A DNA stretch of 38,096 bases from an uncultured Alphaproteobacteria bacterium (GCA_902514875.1 CABXSY010000014.1:1-38096); one strand, 5' to 3'. Shown: positions 8,641 to 17,331, counted from the stretch's first letter. Numbers and translations are program-made. The notes: generated from the letters alone by a model not told the origin.

Positions 8641-9669
8641 TTAACTTGGGCAGTTTAAGTAAGTGCTATCAAATGTTTCAAGAATTTCTAATGAAATTCC
8701 TCTCATAGCCATTACGTAAGTATCAACATCACTGATGTCTACAAATACTGTTCCAGAGTCAATAAATTGATCAGTTTGTGCAGTAGATTTCCAAGGTGCA
8801 TCTGATTTAAATTCACATCCTTGTCTAACTTTATCCATTACATAAGAACCAATGTATCCTTGACCATATGGATTTTGCAACATTGTTCCATGTACAAAAC
8901 CATCTTTAATAGCTTTTAAAACTACTTCATCATGATCAATTCCAACCATTTTAATTCTTTTGTCACCCATGTTAGTTAAAGCTTGAGCGGCTACAACAGC
9001 TGGAACCCATGCTGTAGTAACAATACCGTCAACTTCACCACCTTGAGCTGCCATAAAAGCATTGATTTTTTCATCAGCTGGTTCGTAAGCATCGATATCT
9101 GCAATTACTTGGATAATTTCAACTCCACCACCTGCTTCTGAAACAGCTTGTTCAACAGCATTAATTCTTAATGTTGTGTTAGGATCAACTAGGAAACCAG
9201 TGAAGTGGGCAATTTTACCTTTTCCACCAAGTGCCTTGATTAATTCTTTTGTTCCAAGATAAGCTGAGTGACCTGTATCAGTTCCAAAGCAAAACTTAGC
9301 TTGAGTTGGCTGTTCTACACAACCTGCTAAAGCAGCAGTAGGTACACCAGCATCATCAAGTTCACCTAAAATTTTGTTTGTTCCAACTGCATCACCAGGG
9401 AACACAAGAACTGCGTTGTAACCTTGACCAACTAAACTTTCAATTAACTCGTTTTGTTGACTAAGATCCCACTCTGCAGGGACTCTGTAATCTGCTTTGC
9501 CTAATCCAAAATCTTTTACAGCGTCTAATCCAGCTTGTTCCCACGCAGCAAAATAAGGGTGTGGGCCACCTGGAACTAGAGCAACTTTAGTAACACCATG
9601 ACCGCCTGCAAAAACAGTTGATGATATTAAAGCTGAAAAAGAAATTATAAATATTAAAAATTTTTTCAT
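8641..9669 (-). CDS. Periplasmic sugar-binding protein of RbsABC-type importer
   Basis: A 342-residue type-I periplasmic binding protein (Peripla_BP_4). The Sec signal is residues 1-21: MKK, then a hydrophobic stretch ending SSTVFA before GGHG. The mature part starts TKVALVPGGPHPYFAAWEQ, the usual first strand and hinge of sugar-binding proteins. Four cysteines (two in the region AALAGCVEQ..KFCFGTD and two near the C-terminus) could form disulfides. Codon use is less AT-biased than its neighbours, as expected for a highly expressed gene. A perfect AGGAGG Shine-Dalgarno (9674-9679) lies 4 nt before the ATG. It is the first gene of the operon running to the left edge. Substrate is inferred (L-fucose or similar). 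Confidence 0.93.
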   Translation of the reverse strand: MKKFLIFIISFSALISSTVFAGGHGVTKVALVPGGPHPYFAAWEQAGLDAVKDFGLGKADYRVPAEWDLSQQNELIESLVGQGYNAVLVFPGDAVGTNKILGELDDAGVPTAALAGCVEQPTQAKFCFGTDTGHSAYLGTKELIKALGGKGKIAHFTGFLVDPNTTLRINAVEQAVSEAGGGVEIIQVIADIDAYEPADEKINAFMAAQGGEVDGIVTTAWVPAVVAAQALTNMGDKRIKMVGIDHDEVVLKAIKDGFVHGTMLQNPYGQGYIGSYVMDKVRQGCEFKSDAPWKSTAQTDQFIDSGTVFVDISDVDTYVMAMRGISLEILETFDSTYLNCPS

Positions 9670-9770
9670 TAATCCTCCTAAAATTGTGCATTTAAGCAGA
9701 TTTAAAACCTAAAGCAACAAAAAATAAATAAAGTATTTATTTATTATTATATTAATTATACTATTGTTTA
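9670..9770. promoter_or_regulatory. Divergent intergenic region between sugar operon and uxuA
   Basis: This 101-bp spacer must carry the promoter of the minus-strand sugar operon and that of uxuA. On the plus strand a -10-like TATACT (9757-9762) lies only 8 nt before the uxuA ATG. A perfect 9-bp inverted repeat, AAATAAATA with 3-nt spacer and TATTTATTT (9722-9742), could be an operator, but it is pure A/T and may be chance. No convincing -35 box was found on either strand. Confidence 0.4.
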
Positions 9771-10958
9771 ATGCTGTACTCATTTAGATGGTTTGGTGAT
9801 AATGATCCCTCAAAATTAGATCAAATTCGCCAGATAGGAGTTGAAGGAATTGTATCATCACTAGCACAAATAAAATATGGTGAAAAATGGAGCTCAATTG
9901 AAATCAAGAAAAGAAAAAAATTTATTGAAAGTTTCAAAATTAGTAAAAATAAAAAATTAACTTGGAGTGTTGTTGAAAGTCTTCCTGTTCATAATGATAT
10001 AAAAAAAAGATCTGGAAAATATAGATATTACATTGATCAATATAAAGAATCTTTGGTTAATTTAGGAAAGAATAATATAAAAAATATTTGTTACAATTTT
10101 ATGCCATTGATTGATTGGGTGAGAACAGATTTAAATTATCAACTACCAAATGGAGCATTTGCCCTAAAATATAATCATCTTCATGTCTGCGCATTTGAAA
10201 ATTTTATTTTGAAATCAAAAACAGCTAAAAAGAGGTATTCATCCAAAGATATACATACTTCAAAAAAAATATTACAAAAAATGAATTCTAGTGATTTAAA
10301 AAAACTTAAGATGTCTTTACTTGGAGGGTTAGCTGCAAACGATAGAAAATATACAATTAAAGATTTAAATTATGAGATTGATCAATTTGCAGAATTAAAT
10401 CATAGTGATTTACAAAATAATTTAAAAGATTTTATAGAAGAGATTTATCCCATCATAAAAAAATATAATATTCATTACAATATTCACCCAGATGATCCTC
10501 CGTATAATGTTTATGGATTACCAAGAATTGTCTCAAATGAGAAAGATATTAATTTTATTGTGAATATAAAAAAAGATACAAATATAGGTTTAACTTTTTG
10601 TACAGGATCACTTGGTGTTAATAAAAAAAATAATTTAGTCAATATAATCAAAAAATATGGTTCTTATATAAATTTTATTCATTTAAGAAATATAAGACAC
10701 ATTCCAAAATCTCTCGATTTTTATGAAGATGACCACCTTAATGGAAGCCTGGACATGGTGTCTATTATCAAAGCAATATTAAAAGAAGAAAATAAAAGAA
10801 AAAAAAATAATCATCCTATTAAACAAATTCCTATGAGGCCTGATCATGGACATACAATACTTCATGACCAATTTAATTCAGTAATACCTGGATATTCATT
10901 ATTAGGAAGAATGAAAGGGCTAGATCAGCTTAAAGGTGTGATAAAAGCTATAAATTAA
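9771..10958 (+). CDS. uxuA: D-mannonate dehydratase
   Basis: A 395-residue protein (E. coli UxuA is 394 aa) that dehydrates D-mannonate to 2-keto-3-deoxy-D-gluconate. The hallmark segments of the family are present: FRWFGDNDPSKL at 5-16, LTWSVVESLPVH at 63-74, CYNFMPLIDWVRTDL at 107-121, then HPDDPP, FCTGSLGV, HLRNIRH and the C-terminal MRPDHGH. Several of these His, Cys and Asp residues bind the catalytic metal. No Shine-Dalgarno is visible and a -10-like box is only 8 nt upstream, so the transcript may have almost no leader. It faces away from the sugar operon. Its last 11 bp overlap the oppositely oriented Ldh-family gene. Confidence 0.95.
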   Translation: MLYSFRWFGDNDPSKLDQIRQIGVEGIVSSLAQIKYGEKWSSIEIKKRKKFIESFKISKNKKLTWSVVESLPVHNDIKKRSGKYRYYIDQYKESLVNLGKNNIKNICYNFMPLIDWVRTDLNYQLPNGAFALKYNHLHVCAFENFILKSKTAKKRYSSKDIHTSKKILQKMNSSDLKKLKMSLLGGLAANDRKYTIKDLNYEIDQFAELNHSDLQNNLKDFIEEIYPIIKKYNIHYNIHPDDPPYNVYGLPRIVSNEKDINFIVNIKKDTNIGLTFCTGSLGVNKKNNLVNIIKKYGSYINFIHLRNIRHIPKSLDFYEDDHLNGSLDMVSIIKAILKEENKRKKNNHPIKQIPMRPDHGHTILHDQFNSVIPGYSLLGRMKGLDQLKGVIKAIN

Positions 10959-11997
10959 TTTTTACCTTATATTTATCAGCTAAAAATAAAAAATCAGTTT
11001 TTAATTCTTTGTCAATTGGAATGCCTGATTTTAATCTTTTTTTAGAAGTGATTTTTTCTTTTTCACCTGGATATAAAATTGGATTATTATTTTTTTTTGA
11101 CTTTTGTTTTTTTAGATCGTCCATATAGTTTTTCATACCCTTAAAATATTGTTTTTTTGTAGTAAAAGCATTTAGTGAAATGGCGATTAAGAAATGTCCT
11201 AATTTTCTTGGTGTAGAAAAATCTGGTCCAATCATTGATAATAAACGGTATCCATGGGCCATACCTATAAGCGGCCCGCACATTATTTCTACGGAAGAAG
11301 ATAATCCAAAACCCTTATATCCATATTCCTTACCTCCAAGTGGAGCCAAAGAAACAGCGTTGTAAGGATTAGTTGTGTAGTTGCCTGATTTATCAAGTGC
11401 AATCTCAGAATTTAATTTAGTAGAATTTGCTCTAGCTCTCATAACTTTATTCCATGCAATCGAAGTTGAAGAAAAATCTGCATGTAAAAAGTCTTTTTTA
11501 TTTATTGGTGTTGTAAATGAATAAGGGTTAGTTCCATGAAATGGACTTTTTCCATTATAAGGAATGGCAAATGCATCGGAGTGTGTAAATGAAAAACCAA
11601 CACATTCATTTTGTGCAATATCCATAGAATATACACCTGCAGCACCATAGTGTGAGGAGTTAATTATGCCAATTGAAGCAATTCCATTCGTCTTTGCCAT
11701 GGATGATACTATTGCTGATGCCTTTAAAGCTGCAACATGCCCTAAACCATCATCAGCATCATAGACAGCTACACCTCTGTTTTTTTTTATCAGTTTCATT
11801 TTAGGTTTTGCTTTTATTCTTCCGTTCTCAATACATTTTACATAATGAGAAAATAATCTAATACCGTGACTATCGACACCTCTGATTGAAGATTCTAAAA
11901 GGGATTTTATAAGTAAATGTCTATCATTTTTTGGAACACATAGTTTTAACAAAATACTATCGAAAAATTTATTTATTTTGTTAGGTAAAATTTTCAT
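10948..11997 (-). CDS. Ldh2/MDH2-family NAD(P)-dependent 2-hydroxyacid dehydrogenase
   Basis: A 349-residue member of PF02615 (malate/L-lactate/ureidoglycolate/sulfolactate dehydrogenases). Seen: SSIRGVDSHGIRLFSHYV at about 37-54 with the family His44, ASIGIINSSHYGAAG in the middle, and KGFGLSSSVEIMCG later. The family is not Rossmann-like and oxidises or reduces 2-hydroxyacids. Its known members include ComC, the (R)-sulfolactate dehydrogenase, as well as enzymes acting on sugar-derived 2-oxoacids. It is 1 bp downstream of uxuB on the same strand, which points to a sugar acid, but comDE in this window keeps sulfolactate possible. The substrate cannot be chosen from sequence alone. Confidence 0.85.
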   Translation of the reverse strand: MKILPNKINKFFDSILLKLCVPKNDRHLLIKSLLESSIRGVDSHGIRLFSHYVKCIENGRIKAKPKMKLIKKNRGVAVYDADDGLGHVAALKASAIVSSMAKTNGIASIGIINSSHYGAAGVYSMDIAQNECVGFSFTHSDAFAIPYNGKSPFHGTNPYSFTTPINKKDFLHADFSSTSIAWNKVMRARANSTKLNSEIALDKSGNYTTNPYNAVSLAPLGGKEYGYKGFGLSSSVEIMCGPLIGMAHGYRLLSMIGPDFSTPRKLGHFLIAISLNAFTTKKQYFKGMKNYMDDLKKQKSKKNNNPILYPGEKEKITSKKRLKSGIPIDKELKTDFLFLADKYKVKINL

Positions 11998-11998
11998 C

Positions 11999-13429
11999 CT
12001 ATGAAATTATTTCTTTTAATAATAATTTTAAAGGATTTTCTTTCATTAAATTTATATTTTTTTTGACAGCTGTTAACATTTCTTCTCTTTTACTTACCGA
12101 AAGATTAAAAATATTTTTATTATTAATAATTTCTTCAAAAAAATTATCCTTACTATATTTGTAAACACTGTAAAAGTATTCTTTGTTCGCATCATCAAGT
12201 CTATTTTGATCTTCTTCAATAATTTGAAATAAGAAAAATAACCAGCAGGAAATAATAAAAGAAATATATTTAGTTTCGCCTTTGTTGTTATTATAAGTAT
12301 CAAGTATTCTGATGGGTATTTTTAAAGATCCATCCATAGCAATTCTTAATAATTTATCTTCTATGAAAGTATTTTTAAATCTCTCCAATATTTTTATTTT
12401 ATATTCTTTAATATTAAAGTTATCTTTGGTCTCTAAAGTAGGTAATACTTCCTTATCTAGAAAATTAAAGATGAAATTATAAATATTTTCATCTTCAATT
12501 GCTTCATGAACATAAGTATATCCACACAAATGCCCAATATATGCTAATGCTGAATGAGAAGCATTAAGAATTTTAAGTTTAATATTTTCATAAAATTTTA
12601 CGTCATCGACAAACTTAATTTTATTATTTGCTAAAATATTTTTTAGTTCATTATTTTTTGATTGAATGTACCAATCTCTATAAGGTTCTGTAACAACAAT
12701 TGCATTATCAATATAGGGTAAGTTAAAAAATTCAGATTTTTTATTATTATTTGGTACAATTCCATCAACCATAGACAATGGAAATTCAATATTTTCTTTA
12801 AACCAATCTAAACACTCAGGATTTTTTTTTTCTATAAATTCCTTGATTAAATTTTGTAAAATTTTTCCATTTTCAGATAAATTATCACAACTAAGTACAA
12901 TCAATTTTTTCTTATTTTGCTTATATCGTTCTATTATTCCAAAACCTAAATGGCCTATCATAGTAGATAAATCTTTATCCTCTAGATCATTTTTGATTTC
13001 ACTAGAAAAATTTAATTTTTTATTTTTATCAAAATGATATCCCTTTTCTGTAACAGTAATTGTAATAAGTTTAATGTTTTCAGATACAATTAATTTTCTA
13101 ATTTCGTTCTTGTGCTTTAAACCAAATAAAACTTTTTTAATTGGATTTAAAATATCAACTTTTTTGTAATTATTTGATACCCTTACCAGAGAATACAAGT
13201 AATCTTGCACTTGCATTTTATTATTGGTTTCTTCAGACCTTAAATTGACTCCAATTATGGAAATATTTTTATTATTTTTTAATATTTCATGAATATACAG
13301 AGCTTGGTGGGCTCTATGAAAATTACCAGTGCCAAAATGGAGTATGCAATCTTGATTATTGTTAATATTATAGGTTGGAAAAGATTGTTCTTTTAAAAGA
13401 TTTCTGTTTATATCCTTATTTAATTGCAT
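11999..13429 (-). CDS. uxuB: Mannitol dehydrogenase family, probable fructuronate reductase
   Basis: A 476-residue polyol-specific long-chain dehydrogenase (N-terminal PF01232, C-terminal PF08125). Motifs: CILHFGTGNFHRAHQALY at 28-45, which is the nucleotide-binding loop, TVTEKGYH at 125-132, SCDNLSENG at 180-188, and the catalytic Lys284, Asn289 and His292 in KLKILNASHSALAYIG. The spacing Lys+5 Asn, +8 His matches Pseudomonas mannitol dehydrogenase. UxuB and mannitol/arabinitol dehydrogenases look alike. The neighbouring uxuA, whose substrate UxuB produces (D-fructuronate + NADH to D-mannonate), favours UxuB. It is divergent from the SDR gene with only 30 bp between the start codons. Confidence 0.85.
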   Translation of the reverse strand: MQLNKDINRNLLKEQSFPTYNINNNQDCILHFGTGNFHRAHQALYIHEILKNNKNISIIGVNLRSEETNNKMQVQDYLYSLVRVSNNYKKVDILNPIKKVLFGLKHKNEIRKLIVSENIKLITITVTEKGYHFDKNKKLNFSSEIKNDLEDKDLSTMIGHLGFGIIERYKQNKKKLIVLSCDNLSENGKILQNLIKEFIEKKNPECLDWFKENIEFPLSMVDGIVPNNNKKSEFFNLPYIDNAIVVTEPYRDWYIQSKNNELKNILANNKIKFVDDVKFYENIKLKILNASHSALAYIGHLCGYTYVHEAIEDENIYNFIFNFLDKEVLPTLETKDNFNIKEYKIKILERFKNTFIEDKLLRIAMDGSLKIPIRILDTYNNNKGETKYISFIISCWLFFLFQIIEEDQNRLDDANKEYFYSVYKYSKDNFFEEIINNKNIFNLSVSKREEMLTAVKKNINLMKENPLKLLLKEIIS

Positions 13430-13459
13430 ATTAATATCTAAAATATACTTAAACAGAAG

Positions 13460-14212
13460 ATGATCAACAAAATATATAAAAGTGCTCTAATAACAGGTGC
13501 ATCAAGCGGTATTGGATTAGAAACACTTAAAAGATTTTTAAATGAAAATGTAAAAGTTTATGCTCTTGATAAAAACGTTTCAATATTAGAGAAATTGAAA
13601 AAAAAACATAAATTTGAAATCATACAAATTGATCTCTTTGATACAGATCAAATTTATCAAAAACTCACCAAACTAAAAGTTGATGTTATAGTTTGTAATG
13701 CAGGTATTGGCAGAGGAGCTGAAGGTATATTAAAAGCATCAAGACAAGATATTGAATTATCTACTAGATTAAATGTTGAGTCTTATCTTCATACTTTAAA
13801 AGCTATTGTTCCAGGAATGATAAAAAGAAGAAAGGGACATGTAGTTTTAATGGGATCTCTTGCAGGTCTATACCCGCAAATGAGCACTGTTTATGGTGGT
13901 CAAAAAGGTGCTATCCATAGAATTGCACAGAGCTTAAGAATTGAACTTAGCGGTTCCAGGGTTAAAGTTTCTGAAATATGTCCTGGCAGAACTAAAACAA
14001 ATTTTGGTAAAGCCGCATTTGCAGATAAAAATAAAGCTAAAAAATTTATGTCTGGTTTTACTCTTCTCGAACCAAGAGATATTGCTGATGCTATAATGTT
14101 TGCTTTAAGTGTTAGATGGCGAAGCAATATTAGCACTATTGAAATTTCTGGCACAGAACAATCCCCAGGCGGAGTCCCGATTATTCCAGTAAAAGACCCA
14201 ATACTTTCATAA
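13460..14212 (+). CDS. Short-chain dehydrogenase/reductase, YdfG-like
   Basis: A 250-residue classical SDR. The cofactor loop is TGASSGIG at 12-19, CNAG is at 79-82, and the catalytic Ser133, Tyr145 and Lys149 lie in GSLAG and VYGGQKGA. The second half (RIELSGSRVKVSEICPG, then NFGKAAF and a C-terminal IEISGTEQ) resembles YdfG-type 3-hydroxyacid/serine dehydrogenases. That group also contains the sulfoacetaldehyde reductase IsfD. It has no Shine-Dalgarno and a TATACT box (13444-13449) 10 nt before the ATG. The substrate may be a hydroxyacid in the uronate cluster, a keto-deoxy sugar acid such as 2-keto-3-deoxy-L-fuconate, or sulfoacetaldehyde. None can be confirmed here. Confidence 0.85.
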   Translation: MINKIYKSALITGASSGIGLETLKRFLNENVKVYALDKNVSILEKLKKKHKFEIIQIDLFDTDQIYQKLTKLKVDVIVCNAGIGRGAEGILKASRQDIELSTRLNVESYLHTLKAIVPGMIKRRKGHVVLMGSLAGLYPQMSTVYGGQKGAIHRIAQSLRIELSGSRVKVSEICPGRTKTNFGKAAFADKNKAKKFMSGFTLLEPRDIADAIMFALSVRWRSNISTIEISGTEQSPGGVPIIPVKDPILS

Positions 14213-14253
14213 ATTAATTAAATATTTATGATTTTAATATAATAAAATTAATT

Positions 14254-15357
14254 ATGGAAAAACCTATTAGATATGGTGTTATTGGTATTGGAGGCATGGG
14301 AGGAAATCATGCTAAAAAATTACAAGAAAATAAAATAGAAAATTCTATCTTAGCTGCTGTTGCTGATTCAAATGTAGAATACAAAAATAAATATGAAAAT
14401 ATTCCTTTTTTTGAAAATACTGATCATTTTTTTGATAATAAAATTATAGATGCGGCAATCATTGCTACACCTCATAAATCGCATATTAATCTAGCAAAAA
14501 AAGCTCTAGAAAATAATGTTAATGTTATAATTGAAAAACCCTTAGCAATAACAAGTAAAAAGTGTCGAGAATTTATTAATATTTCTCAAAATTATAAAGC
14601 ATATTTTACTGTAATGCTGAATCAAAGAACTAATCCTGTTTATGTTAAAATAAAAGAATTAATTAATAGAAATGAATTAGGTAAAGTTCACCGTTTTCAA
14701 TGGACAATAACTAATTGGTTTAGAACAAACTATTATTATCAAACATCTAACTGGAGAGCTAAATGGGAAAGTGAAGGTGGAGGTGTTTTAATAAATCAGA
14801 GTATTCACCAACTTGATTTGTGTCAGTGGTTATTTGGTATGCCTGATAGTGTATATACAGATTTAGGGTTAGGTCGCTTTCATTCAATAGAGGTTGAGGA
14901 TGAGGTAACCTCAATCTTTAAATATTCAAATGGATTAAAAGGAGTATTTATTACAACAACAGGTGAAGCTCCTGGTGTAAACAGATTGGAAATTGCGTCA
15001 GATAAGGGTTTAATTACAATTCAAGATAATAATGTTACATGGGAAAAAATAGATTCATCTACTGATTTTATTAATAACTCTAAAACACTATTTGACATGC
15101 CTAAATCAGAAAAAATTAATTTTAATTTTAAGGCAGATGTGGATCAACATGTTGAACATCAAAGACTTATTCAAAACTTTACAAATTTTCTTTTAGGAAA
15201 AGAAAATCTTTATGTGAATGGAAAAGATGGTTTAAATTCGGTTGAATTAATTAATGCAATGGTTCTATCGGGATTAGAGGAAAAAAAAATTAATCTTCCT
15301 CTAGATGAGAATACATATGAGCAAAAATTAAAAGAAATGATAAGTAAGTCAAAATGA
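14254..15357 (+). CDS. Gfo/Idh/MocA-family sugar oxidoreductase (1)
   Basis: A 367-residue two-domain NAD(P)-dependent oxidoreductase (PF01408 then PF02894/PF22725). The Rossmann glycine motif is GIGGMG at 11-16, EKP with the catalytic lysine follows the fifth strand at about 94-96, and GGGVLINQSIHQLDL holds the catalytic Asp/His pair. Relatives oxidise or epimerise sugars, inositols and sugar acids, and some act in glycoside cleavage via 3-keto intermediates. Its stop overlaps the start of the isomerase/epimerase gene (ATGA), so the two form a unit. A TATAAT box (14238-14243) lies 10 nt before the ATG, with no Shine-Dalgarno. Confidence 0.88.
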   Translation: MEKPIRYGVIGIGGMGGNHAKKLQENKIENSILAAVADSNVEYKNKYENIPFFENTDHFFDNKIIDAAIIATPHKSHINLAKKALENNVNVIIEKPLAITSKKCREFINISQNYKAYFTVMLNQRTNPVYVKIKELINRNELGKVHRFQWTITNWFRTNYYYQTSNWRAKWESEGGGVLINQSIHQLDLCQWLFGMPDSVYTDLGLGRFHSIEVEDEVTSIFKYSNGLKGVFITTTGEAPGVNRLEIASDKGLITIQDNNVTWEKIDSSTDFINNSKTLFDMPKSEKINFNFKADVDQHVEHQRLIQNFTNFLLGKENLYVNGKDGLNSVELINAMVLSGLEEKKINLPLDENTYEQKLKEMISKSK

Positions 15358-16124
15358 AAATTAATCAAATTGCTGTAACACTTTATACTGTTAGAGATTT
15401 TTGCCAAAATGAAAAAGATTTATTTGAAAGTTTAAAAAAAATCAAAACTATTGGATATAGTAGCGTTCAAATCAGTGGTGTTGGTTTAATTGATCCTAAA
15501 ACAATTAAAAGAATGTGTGAAGATTTGAGTTTAGTTATATGCGCTACACATGAACCAAATGAACAAATTATAAACAATACCGATGAAGTTATTAATAAGC
15601 TAAATATTTTTAATTGTGAATATTCAGCTCTTCCTTATCCATTAAATTTAGATATGAAAAACTTAAAAGAAATAGATAAATTCATCAAAAATATAAATAT
15701 CGCTGGCTCCAAGTTTCATGAAGAAGGAAAGGTATTATGCTACCATAATCATGCTCTTGAATTCCAGAAAATTAACAATGAAATAATTTTAGATAGAATT
15801 TATGAAAATACAGATAGTAAATTCATACAAGGAGAGCCAGATATTTATTGGATACAAAAGGGTGGTCAAGATCCATTAATGTGGTGCAAAAAATTAGAAC
15901 AACGAATGCCTTTATTACACTTAAAAGATTTTATTATGATAAATGATCAAGAAAGTTTTTTTGCAGAAGTTGGCTTAGGTAATTTAGATATCAAAAATAT
16001 TGTAAAAACATCAACTGACTCAGGTTGTAAATGGTTTATTGTTGAGCAAGATGAATGTAGTGGTGATCCTTTTGATTCACTTCGGATTAGCTTTAATAAT
16101 TTAGTAAAATATGCAGTTACTTAG
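15354..16124 (+). CDS. Sugar phosphate isomerase/epimerase-like TIM-barrel protein
   Basis: A 256-residue xylose-isomerase-like TIM barrel (PF01261, COG1082). Typical metal-site segments are present: ATHEPNE, CYHNHALEF, GEPDIYWIQKGGQDP, LLHLKDF and FIVEQDEC near the C-terminus. The family includes inosose dehydratase/isomerase and 3-keto-glycoside hydrolase-type enzymes. It frequently pairs with Gfo/Idh/MocA oxidoreductases, as it does here with a 4-bp overlap. An attractive role is processing a 3-keto sugar made by the partner, but that is inference. The 3' end overlaps the convergent uronate isomerase-like gene by 8 bp. Confidence 0.87.
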   Translation: MKINQIAVTLYTVRDFCQNEKDLFESLKKIKTIGYSSVQISGVGLIDPKTIKRMCEDLSLVICATHEPNEQIINNTDEVINKLNIFNCEYSALPYPLNLDMKNLKEIDKFIKNINIAGSKFHEEGKVLCYHNHALEFQKINNEIILDRIYENTDSKFIQGEPDIYWIQKGGQDPLMWCKKLEQRMPLLHLKDFIMINDQESFFAEVGLGNLDIKNIVKTSTDSGCKWFIVEQDECSGDPFDSLRISFNNLVKYAVT

Positions 16125-17331
16125 CAAAAAAACTTTTTGCATTTTGATCTAATAAATTATTTATATCTCTTTCTATTACAAATTTTGATAACTCAAAATT
16201 TTTCTTTGAGAGATCTATATAATATTCATATAGAATCTCATGCAAAATATTTTTGAAATGAGACCATTTATAAATTAATTGATCGGTAACCCTTGCATCA
16301 GAGTGTTGAGGTATAAATGAAAGACCTAGCATATCAATCCTCATTTTTAGGATAAATTTTATAATACTTGGTTGGTTCATAAACCACCAAAAACCAAAGA
16401 TTTTTAAATTAGGATGTTTACGAGCTAAGACAGTTAATTCGTGCTGATCATTTAAAGATAAACAAGTTACAAGAAATTTATTTTTTGGGAAAGAATTACA
16501 TAATTTACTTAGTTCTTTGAGATTGATATCACCAATCCCATCTCCAGCTAAACCAAAACTAGTATTTACAGCTCGTTTAACACCTAACATTAAAGACAAT
16601 GGGATTTTCTTTTCATTTAACCATGACAAAATTAATTTCCAAAGAGGATCATTTAAAATTTCTTTAAAATTATCTGAGTTTGCTGAAATAGCTGCATATA
16701 CTGGATTTGAAATTAAAAAACAGCTATCTAAATAATTAATTACAATATCATTTTGATTTTGATTTTTCTTAGTTTGATTTTTTGCAACATCAATTGCCTG
16801 GGAATTATTAATGATTAAATCATCTAGTCTTAAAGATGATTGAAATATATTTCTATCCCAGTCATTATTTTTATATAAATTCCACTCATCATTATCAAAT
16901 GGATTATTTGTCATTACTAGAGAAGAAACATTTGATAATTGTAAAATTTTATTATCTGTAAGAGATTTTTTTTCATATTCATTGTTTAATTCTTCAAAAG
17001 TTTTATTATTATAATTAATATCTAATTTTTGAAGTACAGTTAGCACACCCTTACGTGCCTCAGAAATTGGAGTTCTATTTTGAAATAGCTCTTCCCAGAT
17101 AAGTTTTGCTTTATTTATTTCATCCAGAGAGTAAAATTTATCTGCACTTATATTTGCATTGGTTAATAATTCTGCAATTAAGTAATGATAGTTTAATAAA
17201 TTAATAAAACCAGAAAGAGAATGACTTTTAAAGACAGATGGAAATAAATGCGTATGAATATCAAAAATTTTTGTATTATTAATGACGTCTTCTAAAGTAT
17301 TGGATAGTTCCTGATTAGACATATTTATCAC
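16117..17331 (-). CDS. Divergent uronate isomerase (UxaC-like, amidohydrolase superfamily)
   Basis: A 404-residue protein with weak overall but clear local resemblance to glucuronate isomerase. The N-terminal metal motif is IFDIHTHLFP with His26 and His28. GVKRAVNTSFGLAGDGIG at 250-267 matches the R..N......G.D.G region, FGFWWFMNQP lies at 312-321, and QHSDAR at 342-347 holds the catalytic-type Asp345. E. coli UxaC is longer (about 470 aa). It would convert D-glucuronate to D-fructuronate for UxuB. The start is GTG at 17331 in a GTGA overlap with the preceding gene; an ATG at codon 4 (17322) is an alternative. It ends the minus-strand importer operon. Confidence 0.72.
   Translation of the reverse strand: MINMSNQELSNTLEDVINNTKIFDIHTHLFPSVFKSHSLSGFINLLNYHYLIAELLTNANISADKFYSLDEINKAKLIWEELFQNRTPISEARKGVLTVLQKLDINYNNKTFEELNNEYEKKSLTDNKILQLSNVSSLVMTNNPFDNDEWNLYKNNDWDRNIFQSSLRLDDLIINNSQAIDVAKNQTKKNQNQNDIVINYLDSCFLISNPVYAAISANSDNFKEILNDPLWKLILSWLNEKKIPLSLMLGVKRAVNTSFGLAGDGIGDINLKELSKLCNSFPKNKFLVTCLSLNDQHELTVLARKHPNLKIFGFWWFMNQPSIIKFILKMRIDMLGLSFIPQHSDARVTDQLIYKWSHFKNILHEILYEYYIDLSKKNFELSKFVIERDINNLLDQNAKSFFAK

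Noticed and set aside
13900-14154. Minus-strand open frame of 84 codons inside the SDR gene
   Set aside because: Antisense to the conserved SDR catalytic region, no ribosome site.
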